NCBI GenBank assembly: GCA_034437555.1
Contig: DAOTTQ010000055.1
Span: forward strand, 35,789-99,788
DNA: 64,000 bases
Source: JANWYT01 sp034437555
Lineage (GTDB): Bacteria; Chloroflexota; Anaerolineae; Aggregatilineales; Phototrophicaceae
Reading direction: 5' to 3'
Below are positions 17,622 through 25,942 of this stretch, piece by piece; position 1 is the stretch's first letter, and every line of letters begins with the position of its first letter. The notes below the pieces were generated by a model that searched no databases, was not told the DNA's origin, and saw nothing but the letters and a program-made list of their open reading frames with translations. The translations under genes were made by a program, and so were the position numbers.

Positions 17622-19085
17622 CTATTGAATCAGGCTCGGCTTTTGCTTGTGATGGTCGTGGGCTTGCTCATAGGTATGCCCTACACGCATCATCAAGTCC
17701 TCTTTGAAAGCAGGCGCAAGAATTTGTAAGCCAATCGGCAAGCCGAGTTTATCAAAGCCACACGGCACATTCATACCACAAATGCCCGCCAAGTTCGCGT
17801 TAATCGTCATTACATCCGCCAAGTACATTTGCAACGGGTCGGCGGTATTGTCGCCAAACTTAAACGCCGTTGTGGGCGATACCGGCGCACACAGCACGTC
17901 TACTTCTTTGAAGGCTTCGTCATAGTCTTGCTTGATGAGGGTGCGAACAGCTTGTGCTTTGCCATACCACGCATCATAATAGCCCGCCGAAAGTGCGTAT
18001 GTCCCCAGCATAATGCGACGCTTCACTTCATCACCAAAGCCTGCGCCCCGTGTGGACTTATACGTATCCCACATATCGCCTTTTTCCACTTTTGCCCCAA
18101 AGCGGATGCCGTCGTAACGTGCTAAATTTGCGCTGGCTTCGCTGGTGGCAATGATGTAATACGTGGGCAATCCATACTCACTGTGGGGCAAGGACACTTC
18201 AGTTACTTGTGCGCCCAAACTTTGCAAAAAGGCAATCGCCTTCATGATAGAATCTTCTACTTCGCGGTTTACGCCTTCGCCAAAGTATTCTTTGGGAATC
18301 CCTATGCGCAAGCCCTTAATGCTGCCCTTAAGGGCTTCTACATAATTAGGGACGGGCGTATTTACGCTGGTGCTATCGTGGGCATCATGCCCTGCGATGA
18401 CTTGTAAAATGCGTGCGCTATCTTCTACGGTGCGCGTCATGGGGCCCGTTTGGTCTAATGAAGAGCCGTATGCCACCAAGCCATAGCGTGAGACACGCCC
18501 ATAAGAGGGCTTTACGGCAGCTAAGCCGCAGAATGAGCCGGGCAAGCGAACACTACCGCCCGTATCTGTACCCAATGACCCCATCGCCATGCGTGCAGAA
18601 ACCACCGCACCACTGCCCCCACTGCTACCACCGGGAACGCGGTCTAAGTTCCATGGGTTGCGCGTGGTGAAGTAACCGCTATTTTCAGTGGATGACCCCA
18701 TGGCAAATTCATCCATGTTCACCTTACCCAACATCACCATACCCGCATCTAGCAGGCGTTGTACGGCGGTGGCGTTAAACACGGGCTTATAGCCTTTCAA
18801 AATTTTGCTACCACAAGTGGTTTCTACGCCCTTTGTTGATAGCACGTCCTTTATGGCAAGCGGAATCCCCAAAAGAGGACGGTTATCCCCTTTGGCGCGT
18901 GCTTCGTCTGCGCTCTTGGCTTGTTCTAAGGCAAGCTCGGGTGTAACCGTAATAAAGGCGCGAACTTGCCCATCATACCGCTTCACTTGGTCTAGGTGGG
19001 CTTGTGTGAGTTCGACTGCGCTAATTTCACGCTTTTCTAGCTTTAACAGGGCTTCGCTTATCGTGAGGTCTGTGAGGTTCGTCAT
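17622..19085 (-). CDS. gatA: Asp-tRNA(Asn)/Glu-tRNA(Gln) amidotransferase subunit A
   Basis: About 487 residues from the ATG at 19085 (MTNLTDLTISEALL); the reading frame is open 46 codons further but lacks family similarity. The amidase signature GGSSGGSGAVVSARMAMGSL (about residues 151-170) with the Ser-cisSer-Lys catalytic triad is intact: Lys in GIPLAIKDV, Ser in GGSSGGS and Ser in TDTGGSVR. GatA releases ammonia from glutamine to amidate misacylated Asp-tRNA(Asn) or Glu-tRNA(Gln) in complex with GatB and GatC. gatC is 15 kb away (34475) and gatB is not in the window, so the complex is encoded at dispersed loci. Confidence 0.95.
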   Translation of the reverse strand: MTNLTDLTISEALLKLEKREISAVELTQAHLDQVKRYDGQVRAFITVTPELALEQAKSADEARAKGDNRPLLGIPLAIKDVLSTKGVETTCGSKILKGYKPVFNATAVQRLLDAGMVMLGKVNMDEFAMGSSTENSGYFTTRNPWNLDRVPGGSSGGSGAVVSARMAMGSLGTDTGGSVRLPGSFCGLAAVKPSYGRVSRYGLVAYGSSLDQTGPMTRTVEDSARILQVIAGHDAHDSTSVNTPVPNYVEALKGSIKGLRIGIPKEYFGEGVNREVEDSIMKAIAFLQSLGAQVTEVSLPHSEYGLPTYYIIATSEASANLARYDGIRFGAKVEKGDMWDTYKSTRGAGFGDEVKRRIMLGTYALSAGYYDAWYGKAQAVRTLIKQDYDEAFKEVDVLCAPVSPTTAFKFGDNTADPLQMYLADVMTINANLAGICGMNVPCGFDKLGLPIGLQILAPAFKEDLMMRVGHTYEQAHDHHKQKPSLIQ

Positions 19086-19181
19086 AGGTTTTTTTCGTTC
19101 TTTGGCTGATAGGATAGACAAATAACCAACTCTGTGAGTATAGCATGAAGTACGCCCATTACGTAGACCGTGACGCAAAAA

Positions 19182-19212
19182 CGGGCAGGATGTTATAAAA
19201 ACACCCCACCCG
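19182..19212 (-). terminator. Rho-independent terminator after sigA
   Basis: On the minus-strand RNA, 13 consecutive pairs form (three of them G-U wobble) between 19212-19200 and 19194-19182 around a 5-base loop, followed at once by UUUUU (19181-19177). The wobble pairs only work on this strand, which fixes the direction. It lies about 70 bases after the sigA stop. Confidence 0.8.
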
Positions 19213-19279
19213 CCACGATACAATTTAACAAAAAAACGCCTATTACGGGCTTAAAGAAACCCCATCACTTCAAAAAAAC

Positions 19280-20368
19280 CTATAGCAAATAATCACGCAA
19301 TTGGCGGCTACGGCGTGGGTGACGCAAACGGCGCAAAGCGCGCCCTTCAATTTGGCGGATACGCTCGCGGGTTAAGCCGAACTTTTGCCCCACTTCTTCT
19401 AGGGTGTACGTTCTGCCATTTTGCAAGCCAAAGCGCAGGCGTAAAATGCGGGCTTCACGGGGCGTTAGCGTAGACAGCAGTTCTTCTAGCTTTTGCTTTA
19501 GCATAATCTGATGGGTGGCTTCGGCAGGGGGTGGCGTAGACTCATTTTCAATAAAGTTGCCCAGTTCGTTGTCCTCGTCCTCGCCCACAGGGTGTTCTAG
19601 GCTAAGGGGTTGCCACGATACGCGCAACATCCATTGCACTTTGCGTGCGTCCATCTCTAGCACTTTGGCAATTTCTTCGGGGGTGGGTTTGCGCCCAATT
19701 TCTTGTTCTAGGTCACGGGCCGCGCGGTATACACGGCGAATACGGTCACTCATATGCACAGGCACGCGAATGGTGCGCCCTTGGTCGGCAATGGCGCGGG
19801 TAATCGTTTGGCGAATCCACCATGTGGCATAGGTGCTAAAGCGGAAGCCACGACGATAATCAAACTTTTCAACGGCTTTCATCAAGCCCAAGTTACCCTC
19901 TTGGATAAGGTCTAAAAAGGGTACACCGCGTGTCATATACTTCTTGGCAATGCTCACAACAAGGCGGGTATTGGCGCGTACCAAATGGTCGCGGGCTTCG
20001 GCACTGTCCTCAATTAAGGCTTGCCATTGGGGGGCGTGGGCATTGCGTGGCGACTTCGCCAGCTTCTTTCGGGCGTCAGTGCCGTTTTCAATGCGAATGG
20101 CAATGCTGGTTTCTTCTTCTGTGCTTAGCAATGGCACACGCGCCATCTCTTTAAGATACAAGCCCACCGTGTCGTTAAACGCCATGCCAGAAATATCGTA
20201 TTCTTCGTCATCGTCTAATGACATTTCAAGGTCATCATCGTCAACGAGAGCATCATCGTCAAAGAACAGGTCGTCCTCTGCAAATAAGTCTATTTCGTCA
20301 AAGTCATCGCTAAAATGGTCAAGTGCGCCTTCCACATTGCCATCAAACGGCAAGTCAAAATCTACCAT
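19280..20368 (-). CDS. sigA: Primary RNA polymerase sigma factor (RpoD/SigA, group 1 or 2)
   Basis: A 362-residue sigma-70. Region 1.2 (DTVGLYLKEMARVPLLST), region 2 (ANTRLVVSIAKKYMTRGVPFLDLIQEGN, core binding, and YATWWIRQTITRAIADQGRTIR, -10 recognition), region 3 (HMSDRIRRVYRAARDLEQEIGRKPT), and region 4 helix-turn-helix (LEEVGQKFGLTRERIRQIEGRALRRLR) are complete and close to consensus, as expected of a housekeeping or near-housekeeping sigma. The N-terminal 65 residues replace region 1.1 with a strikingly acidic, low-complexity Asp/Glu segment. It follows yceD by 13 bases and shares its promoter. Confidence 0.93.
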   Translation of the reverse strand: MVDFDLPFDGNVEGALDHFSDDFDEIDLFAEDDLFFDDDALVDDDDLEMSLDDDEEYDISGMAFNDTVGLYLKEMARVPLLSTEEETSIAIRIENGTDARKKLAKSPRNAHAPQWQALIEDSAEARDHLVRANTRLVVSIAKKYMTRGVPFLDLIQEGNLGLMKAVEKFDYRRGFRFSTYATWWIRQTITRAIADQGRTIRVPVHMSDRIRRVYRAARDLEQEIGRKPTPEEIAKVLEMDARKVQWMLRVSWQPLSLEHPVGEDEDNELGNFIENESTPPPAEATHQIMLKQKLEELLSTLTPREARILRLRFGLQNGRTYTLEEVGQKFGLTRERIRQIEGRALRRLRHPRRSRQLRDYLL

Positions 20369-20381
20369 GCTTAGCCCCCTA

Positions 20382-20915
20382 CTACTTTCTGCTGTCCAAT
20401 AATTCTTTTAATTTTGCAAGGCGTGGGTCGATAGATCCGCGCTCACAGCTACAAGTTTCATGGTTCAGGTTTGTGCCACATTCCGGACACAAGCCCTTAC
20501 AATCATCCTTACACAGCACTCTATGTGAGTTCGCAATTAGCACTTCTGCACGTAAAATGGGTGCAAGGTCTAGCATGGCATCCCCACCAATACTAAATTC
20601 GGTCATATCCGAAGGGGGATGTGCGAGCAATTCTTCAATTTGTATGTCTACCGCTTGTTCAACAACATCTAAACAACGCGAACACTCGCTATCCACTAAG
20701 ACAGCCAGTGTTGCCTGAACCAGAATACCCTCTTTAGCGCGTGTAAGGCGAAGTTCGCCCTCAATCGCATTGATGATAAGGTCTTCGCTTATTTGTACGG
20801 GGCTTGGAATGTCAAAGCGAGAGTCTTGAAAATTTCCAGAGCCAGCAGATAACAAAAAGCCAACATTTACTTTGAACACACGACTACTAAGGTACTGTCG
20901 GTTTTTGATTGTCAC
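20382..20915 (-). CDS. yceD: YceD family protein (DUF177) with zinc-knuckle-like C-terminus
   Basis: A 177-residue DUF177 protein, the family linked to large ribosomal subunit biogenesis and 23S rRNA accumulation. The conserved C-S-R-C-L segment (about residues 79-83, ECSRCLDVVEQAV) and the LCKDDCKGLCPECGTNLNHETC region (split motif C-x3-C-x3-C-x2-C, about 133-154) are present, with Cys residues placed to bind a metal. In most bacteria rpmF (ribosomal protein L32) follows directly; here sigA follows after 13 bases and no L32 is encoded between them. Confidence 0.85.
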   Translation of the reverse strand: MTIKNRQYLSSRVFKVNVGFLLSAGSGNFQDSRFDIPSPVQISEDLIINAIEGELRLTRAKEGILVQATLAVLVDSECSRCLDVVEQAVDIQIEELLAHPPSDMTEFSIGGDAMLDLAPILRAEVLIANSHRVLCKDDCKGLCPECGTNLNHETCSCERGSIDPRLAKLKELLDSRK

Positions 20916-20987
20916 GATAATTTACCTTAACTGTGTGGGAAGGGTATTAAACCCATTAAATGCCCCTATGAGGCATTGTCTATTCGG

Positions 20988-21017
20988 ATTATATGAAGTT
21001 TATAAGACCTGTGTCAA
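20988..21017 (-). promoter_or_regulatory. Consensus sigma-70 promoter of the yceD-sigA operon
   Basis: On the minus strand, TTGACA (21017-21012), an 18-base spacer and TATAAT (20993-20988): both hexamers are perfect. The predicted start lies about 65 bases before the yceD ATG. The leader holds two short hairpins (20959-20977 AATGCC/GGCATT and 20943-20955 GGGT/ACCC), which could modulate expression. Confidence 0.85.
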
Positions 21018-21100
21018 CTAGGACAAATGGTTATCAAACCAAAAAATAACGATTAAAGTATTTAACTGCCCTAAAGAGCGGCAAAATACCTAAAAATAAA

Positions 21101-21133
21101 AACCGCCCGATAACGTAAGGCTATCGGACGGTT
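21101..21133 (-). terminator. Rho-independent terminator after the ABC ATPase genes
   Basis: 12-bp stem with a single mismatch (AACCGTCCGATA / TATCGGGCGGTT on the minus strand) around a 9-base loop, followed on that strand by TTTTTATTTTTAGG. It begins about 25 bases after the stop at 21159. Confidence 0.85.
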
Positions 21134-21158
21134 AGAGTGTCACAAACAAAGTTGTGTT

Positions 21159-22187
21159 TTATTGAGCGCGGTGGCACGCCACAAAGTGACCGGGCGTGAC
21201 TTCTTGCAATTCTGGGTCGGGGTCATGATAGCAAGCATCAAACACCACAGGGCAGCGGGTATTAAAATTACAACCTTTAGGCGGATTAGCAGGGCTAGGC
21301 AAGTCACCACCAATGATAATGCGTTGGCGTTTTTCTGCACTGGCGGGGTCTGGCACAGGAACTGCCGAAAGCAAGGCTTGGGTGTAGGGGTGAAGGGGAT
21401 TGTCGTATACTTGATCCGTTGGTCCCAGCTCCACAATTTTGCCCAAGTACATCACGGCAACGCGGTCACAAATGTGGCGCACCATCGACAAATCGTGAGC
21501 AATAAACAAGTAGGTTAAGCCGAGTTCTGCTTGCAAGTCCTCTAGCAAATTAACAACCTGCGCTTGAATGGACACATCCAACGCAGAAATTGGCTCATCA
21601 CACACAATAAACTTGGGTTGGAGTGCCAGGGCGCGGGCAATCCCGATACGCTGGCGTTGCCCACCACTAAACTCATGAGGATAGCGGTTAATAAAGTAGG
21701 GGTTTAGCCCCACACGCTGCATCAAATTTTCTACAAAGTCTTGGCGTTCTTTTTTGTCGGGGTATAGCCCATGAATTTGTAGCGGTTCACTGATGATACC
21801 GCCAACAGTCATGCGGGGGTTTAGCGAAGCAAAGGGATCTTGGAAGATAATTTGCATTTGCTTCCGCATTTGGCGCATTTCATCGCCCTTCATGGTGGTA
21901 AGGTCGCGCCCTTCAAACTCTACTTGCCCAGCAGTGGGGCGATAAAGCTGAAGAATGGTGCGCCCTGTGGTGCTTTTACCGCAACCGCTTTCGCCCACCA
22001 CGCCTAATGTTTCACCACGATACACATCAAAACTAATGTCATCAACGGCACGCACTGCGCCTACTTGGCGTTGTAGGATAAAGCCCGACGTGATGGGGAA
22101 ATGCTTTTTAAGGTTACGCACGCGCAAAATCACATCGTTAGTGTCAATTTTGTGGCGGGCGTTTTTCAATACAGGTGCTGTTGCCAT
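21159..22187 (-). CDS. Oligopeptide/dipeptide ABC transporter ATP-binding protein (OppF/DppF type)
   Basis: A 342-residue ATPase. Walker A GESGCGKSTTGR (about residues 63-74), Q-loop region QIIFQDPFASLNPRM, signature FSGGQRQRIGIARAL, Walker B FIVCDEPISALDVS, and the Opp/Dpp C-terminal extension with LHPYTQALLSAVP and a CNFNTRCP cysteine segment (about 305-312), which in this family can bind a cofactor or iron-sulfur cluster. It energises import of peptides or other substrates through membrane partners. Its ATG overlaps the stop of the upstream ATPase (TAATG), so the two are coupled. No permease or binding protein is nearby. Confidence 0.92.
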   Translation of the reverse strand: MATAPVLKNARHKIDTNDVILRVRNLKKHFPITSGFILQRQVGAVRAVDDISFDVYRGETLGVVGESGCGKSTTGRTILQLYRPTAGQVEFEGRDLTTMKGDEMRQMRKQMQIIFQDPFASLNPRMTVGGIISEPLQIHGLYPDKKERQDFVENLMQRVGLNPYFINRYPHEFSGGQRQRIGIARALALQPKFIVCDEPISALDVSIQAQVVNLLEDLQAELGLTYLFIAHDLSMVRHICDRVAVMYLGKIVELGPTDQVYDNPLHPYTQALLSAVPVPDPASAEKRQRIIIGGDLPSPANPPKGCNFNTRCPVVFDACYHDPDPELQEVTPGHFVACHRAQ

Positions 22188-23209
22188 TATACGCCTTCCT
22201 TTGCTGCACTATTTTCGTCACTGATAATGGTGCGCAGGTCGTACCATGCGGCGGCGTAATGGTCAGGGTGTCCGCCCTTCACGGGGGCTAAGACGGGCAT
22301 TTCTTCCCAGCAACGGTCTGTGGCATAACGATTGCGTGGTGCAAACGGGTCGCCTTTGGGTGCAATACGCATATCAGGGGGTGAACCCTCAATTTGTTGA
22401 AGTCGATTGCGTGAGCCGTCAATTTTAGGCAAAGAGCGCATCAAACCCAGTGTATAAGCATTACGTGGGTCTTGAAAAACTTCTTTCGTGGGCCCACGTT
22501 CTACAACGCGCCCAGCGTACATCACCTGAATGGTATCTGCGAGTTCTGCCACTACGCCCAAATCGTGCGTAATCCAAATCATCGCCATATTAAATTCTTT
22601 TTTGAGTTGCTTTACCAATTCCAAAATTTGCGCCTGAATGGTTACATCTAGCGCGGTGGTAGGTTCGTCTGCAATCAACAGCTTGGGGTTGCAAGACAAG
22701 CCGATGGCAATCATCACGCGCTGGCGCATCCCACCCGAAAATTGGTGAGGATAGTCATTAAGGCGTTTGCTTGCATCAGGAATCCCTACCAAGTCCAATA
22801 GTTCGGCTGCGCGTTTGTTAGCTTGGCTTTGGTTCATGCCTAAATGAAGTTTTAGCGTTTCTGTAATTTGTGTACCAATAGTTAAAACGGGATTGAGGGA
22901 AGTCATGGGGTCTTGGAAAATCATTGCAATTTCTTTACCGCGCACAAGGCGCATTTGCTCATTAGAGAGCTTTAATAAGTCGCGCCCTTCAAAAAGCACT
23001 TGCCCACGTTCTACTTTACCGGGGGGTTGTGGAATTAGCCCCATCATTGCCAAAGCGTGAACGCTTTTGCCGCTACCGCTTTCACCCACTACGCCGATTG
23101 TTTCACCTTCATGTAGTGCGTAAGTAACGTCATTAACTGCGTATACTACGCCTTCCTGTGTGTAAAACCTTACGACGAGGTCTTTAATGTCTAACAGAAC
23201 ATTGCTCAC
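22187..23209 (-). CDS. Oligopeptide/dipeptide ABC transporter ATP-binding protein (OppD/DppD type)
   Basis: About 340 residues from a GTG at 23209 (VSNVLLDIKDLVVRF). I chose this start because a textbook Shine-Dalgarno AAGGAGG ends six bases before it; a TTG at 23227 would place the start inside that site. Walker A GESGSGKSVHAL (about residues 41-52), FQDPMTSLNPVLTIG, signature FSGGMRQRVMIAIGL, Walker B LLIADEPTTALDVT, H-loop THDLG, and C-terminal PRNAYTLGLMRSLP/RNRYATDRCW segments identify an OppD-like subunit. It works as a heterodimer with the OppF-like protein directly downstream; the membrane partners must be elsewhere in the genome. Confidence 0.92.
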   Translation of the reverse strand: MSNVLLDIKDLVVRFYTQEGVVYAVNDVTYALHEGETIGVVGESGSGKSVHALAMMGLIPQPPGKVERGQVLFEGRDLLKLSNEQMRLVRGKEIAMIFQDPMTSLNPVLTIGTQITETLKLHLGMNQSQANKRAAELLDLVGIPDASKRLNDYPHQFSGGMRQRVMIAIGLSCNPKLLIADEPTTALDVTIQAQILELVKQLKKEFNMAMIWITHDLGVVAELADTIQVMYAGRVVERGPTKEVFQDPRNAYTLGLMRSLPKIDGSRNRLQQIEGSPPDMRIAPKGDPFAPRNRYATDRCWEEMPVLAPVKGGHPDHYAAAWYDLRTIISDENSAAKEGV

Positions 23210-23384
23210 GGATGACCTCCTTCTCAAAAAAGAGCGTTATTTTTGGATATAGCACTAGAGTTTACACAAGATACAGGGTTTTATCAAGAAACCCATGTTG
23301 TAAGGTGTACCAATTCACAGCGTTTTTTAGTGATTGGCAAGCATAGATAAAGGGCTTGTGCCTTGTTCACAATGCCGAAGCGCA

Positions 23385-23864
23385 TTACTTAAAATACAGC
23401 CTAAACAGCAAACGCCCTAGCCGTATCTCATCACCACTGCGAAGCAAATGGGGCATGTCTTGTTGAATTTTTTGCCCATTAACGTGCGTGCCGTTGGTAC
23501 TCCCTAAATCGGTGAGGGTAGGAGGGGTAGAAACTGCGTCCAAACGGGCATGATACCGCGAAACGCCCAAGTGTTTGCCATCAAAATCGGTCAAGTCAAG
23601 ATGAACGGCATCACCCTCTTTTTCAATCCGCCCCATTACTAGCCCGTTGCGCCGTTCTAGTGCCACAGGGGAATCTTTGTCTGAAAAATAAATGACGACG
23701 GGATGTGATGTAGGTGACTTGCCATCAACCAGTTCGCTGGTTTCGTCACTTACAAGCTGCTTTGTAGTAATTTTTTCAAGGAGACTGTCGTATAGATCAG
23801 CCTTGCACGTTGCACAAATCAGCGCACCTGGACGATTGTAAGAACCGCAATTAGGACACTTCAT
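23385..23864 (-). CDS. Zinc-ribbon plus FHA domain protein
   Basis: A 159-residue soluble protein. Residues 1-20 form a treble-clef zinc ribbon (MKCPNCGSYNRPGALICATC, two CxxC pairs). After a linker, residues about 70-158 are a forkhead-associated domain with all key marks: MGR, SRYHARL (Ser-x-x-His), DLGSTNGTHVNG and a closing LRSGDEIRLGRLLFRL. FHA domains bind phosphothreonine, usually the target or autophosphorylated site of a Hanks kinase. It is the last gene of the kinase-TIR-PD40 group on the same strand, 85 bases after the PD40 gene. AAGGATAG precedes the ATG. Confidence 0.88.
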   Translation of the reverse strand: MKCPNCGSYNRPGALICATCKADLYDSLLEKITTKQLVSDETSELVDGKSPTSHPVVIYFSDKDSPVALERRNGLVMGRIEKEGDAVHLDLTDFDGKHLGVSRYHARLDAVSTPPTLTDLGSTNGTHVNGQKIQQDMPHLLRSGDEIRLGRLLFRLYFK

Positions 23865-23949
23865 AAAGCACTATCCTTATTTCTGTATAACTGGCAGGTT
23901 TACAAAGTAATGATAGCACATTCACGCCCTACACGCTAAAAAAGGGGTG

Positions 23950-25155
23950 TTATCCCTCACATGCCCTATTTGCCCACAAGGGCGGGGTGTTGCCCATTGC
24001 CCATGTATCCTCTAAAAGGCGCGTTTCACCACTAATAACATCCACGATGGCAAGCGCATAAGCCGTCCTAACGGCTAAAAAGCGTCCGTCGGGGCTAAAG
24101 CGTGGATAATCGGCGTGCGATAGGTCGGCGTTGGGCAAGTACAGCGTTGCGTCTTGGTCGGCACGCCCCACCAAAGGGATTGCCCATAGGCGGTTTTCTT
24201 CTACGCCACGCAACCCACGTGCCACCCCAATGATGCGTGAGCTATCGGGTGTCCATGTGGAATCCATCGCCAGCACATACGCATAACTAAGCTGTGTTGG
24301 AATTGCGCCCTGTTCGTTGGCAATCATCCAAAACATATCATCACTGGGGCTAGGCGAGTAGACAAAGCTTACCAATTGGCTATCAGTAGACCAGCGAGGC
24401 ATGGTGACATTGCCCGTATTAAACGAAGTCAGGCGATACTTGACGCTATTGTCCGCGCTCGTCACCCACAAATCGGCTTCATTAAGCACGGTCACAGGGG
24501 GCGGCGTAACCCCCGCTGGCAAGGTGGGCGTAGGCACAGCCGTTGAAAACACATCCGCGCCTGCTACGCGCTCATCATAGCTAATATACGCCAACCACGC
24601 GCCATCAGGTGACCACTGCGGGCTAAATTCGCGCCCTGTTTGGCTATACAGCGTAAGTGTGCCTGTGGTGATATTTGCCACAGCAATATGATGGGTTTGG
24701 GTGGTGACGTTGCCCCGTGTGGTGGTGCGTGCCAGCACCATCGCCACCTGTTCCCCATCCGATGACCATGATAACTCATCCACAAACCAGCTTTCACCGA
24801 GTAAAGACGCATGAACTTCAGAATCAAAAAGAGGGCTTGCGCCCCCCCCGTTGATGTTAATAGTAACTGGTTTACCGTTTAGCGTTGCCAGCAAACGGCA
24901 GCCATCCGATGAAAACCCCCAAGCGAGTTGTTTCCCTTTCCCAACAGTGAGGCGTTGCATTTGCCCCCACACAGCTTCGTAAAGCACAATGCTTTGTTGG
25001 TCTACGCTGTTTAATGCCAGAACAGCACTCTGAACAGCTATTTCTTGCCCTTGTACGGGGCTTTGTGGCATCAAAAACAGCCAAATTGCAAGAAACACAG
25101 CGACAAGAATAGCAATCCATTCAGGAGGTCTAGGGGTTACGTCCATACAACACAT
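23950..25155 (-). CDS. Membrane-anchored PD40/TolB-like beta-propeller protein
   Basis: A 401-residue protein with an uncleaved-looking N-terminal anchor (EWIAILVAVFLAIWLFLMP, about residues 13-31) followed by a six-blade propeller whose repeats show the W/F-S-x-D-G/S signature: GFSSDGCRL, SWSSDGEQV, QWSPDGAWL, RWSTDSQLV, TWTPDSSRI and RFSPDGRFL. The propeller would face outside. Such proteins act as scaffolds or ligand sensors; no catalytic motif is seen. It lies 70 bases downstream of the TIR frame and 85 bases upstream of the FHA gene, all on one strand. A second start at 25146 (MDVTPR) is possible. Confidence 0.78.
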   Translation of the reverse strand: MCCMDVTPRPPEWIAILVAVFLAIWLFLMPQSPVQGQEIAVQSAVLALNSVDQQSIVLYEAVWGQMQRLTVGKGKQLAWGFSSDGCRLLATLNGKPVTININGGGASPLFDSEVHASLLGESWFVDELSWSSDGEQVAMVLARTTTRGNVTTQTHHIAVANITTGTLTLYSQTGREFSPQWSPDGAWLAYISYDERVAGADVFSTAVPTPTLPAGVTPPPVTVLNEADLWVTSADNSVKYRLTSFNTGNVTMPRWSTDSQLVSFVYSPSPSDDMFWMIANEQGAIPTQLSYAYVLAMDSTWTPDSSRIIGVARGLRGVEENRLWAIPLVGRADQDATLYLPNADLSHADYPRFSPDGRFLAVRTAYALAIVDVISGETRLLEDTWAMGNTPPLWANRACEG

Positions 25156-25225
25156 TCTTTCTCTATAGGTTTGTTGACGTGCTGTCGTGCAACAAAATCA
25201 TAGCGCAAAACGAAAAAATACGCTA

Positions 25226-25942
25226 TCACGGGGTTTCCTTAAGAACGCGCTCGATGCGCTTTTGCACCACGCCCAAGACATCACGACGTTGGCGCATCAC
25301 TTCTAAAAGACGGCGTGATAGTTGCACGTCATTTTCTTCTTCGCTGTGCAAATAATCTTCCAGCACACTTAGGATATAGCGTTGGCGTTCCTCGTTGCCC
25401 AAAGCATCGCTGTACAGCAAATCACTCATTCGCCCTAGCTCACTGTCAGGGGTTTCGGGTTCGGGTGGCAAAGGGCTAGGGAGCGCAGATGAGGGTTCTA
25501 GCTCTTGTAGGGCGCGACTAATGAGGGTGAGCGCGTCCTTTTTATCAAATGGCACGATGTGCGTTTCTCTGAGCGTCTTTGGCAATAAGCGATATTCGCC
25601 GACGGGGGACATCTCAATGGGCAAAATGCGCTTATTCAGTGCGCTGGCATATTCATATTCTAGGCGACACGGCAATGACGTAAGGTAATCGGGCGTAAGC
25701 GCCACCACGAACACCTCACAGGCGCGAATTTGCTCTAAAATTTCTTGCCACCACTTTTTTCCGCCGTCAATCTCTTGGTCATACCACACGCGATTGCCCC
25801 ACGATTGGAACGTACGGGCAAGCTCTGTTACAGGCTCTTGGTCGGTGCGCCGATAGCTGAAAAGAGAATAAGGGGGGCGTGTGATGCCGATGGTGTAACG
25901 GTGAGTAGGGCTTGGGTTAATGCCCGCGCAAACGCCGTACAC
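25226..25942 (-). CDS. TIR domain protein, frame overlapping the degenerate kinase
   Basis: A 238-codon frame; as a separate gene it would start at a GTG (25942) lying inside the kinase coding region. The TIR domain spans about residues 25-135: YSLFSYRRTDQEP (box 1), RVWYDQEIDGGKKWW, FVVALTPDYL, and SLPCRLEYEYA, where Glu95 in C-x-x-E fits the catalytic glutamate of NADase-type TIRs. The last 100 residues are charged and helical, without membrane segments. The 115-base overlap with the kinase frame contains a C6 tract (25872-25877) where a -1 shift, or one extra C, would give an in-frame kinase-TIR fusion of about 497 residues. The first 24 residues are therefore doubtful. Confidence 0.8.
   Translation of the reverse strand: MYGVCAGINPSPTHRYTIGITRPPYSLFSYRRTDQEPVTELARTFQSWGNRVWYDQEIDGGKKWWQEILEQIRACEVFVVALTPDYLTSLPCRLEYEYASALNKRILPIEMSPVGEYRLLPKTLRETHIVPFDKKDALTLISRALQELEPSSALPSPLPPEPETPDSELGRMSDLLYSDALGNEERQRYILSVLEDYLHSEEENDVQLSRRLLEVMRQRRDVLGVVQKRIERVLKETP

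Noticed and set aside
19086..19223. N-terminal extension of gatA
   Set aside because: The extra residues overlap the sigA terminator hairpin and do not match GatA; the ATG at 19085 gives the usual length.
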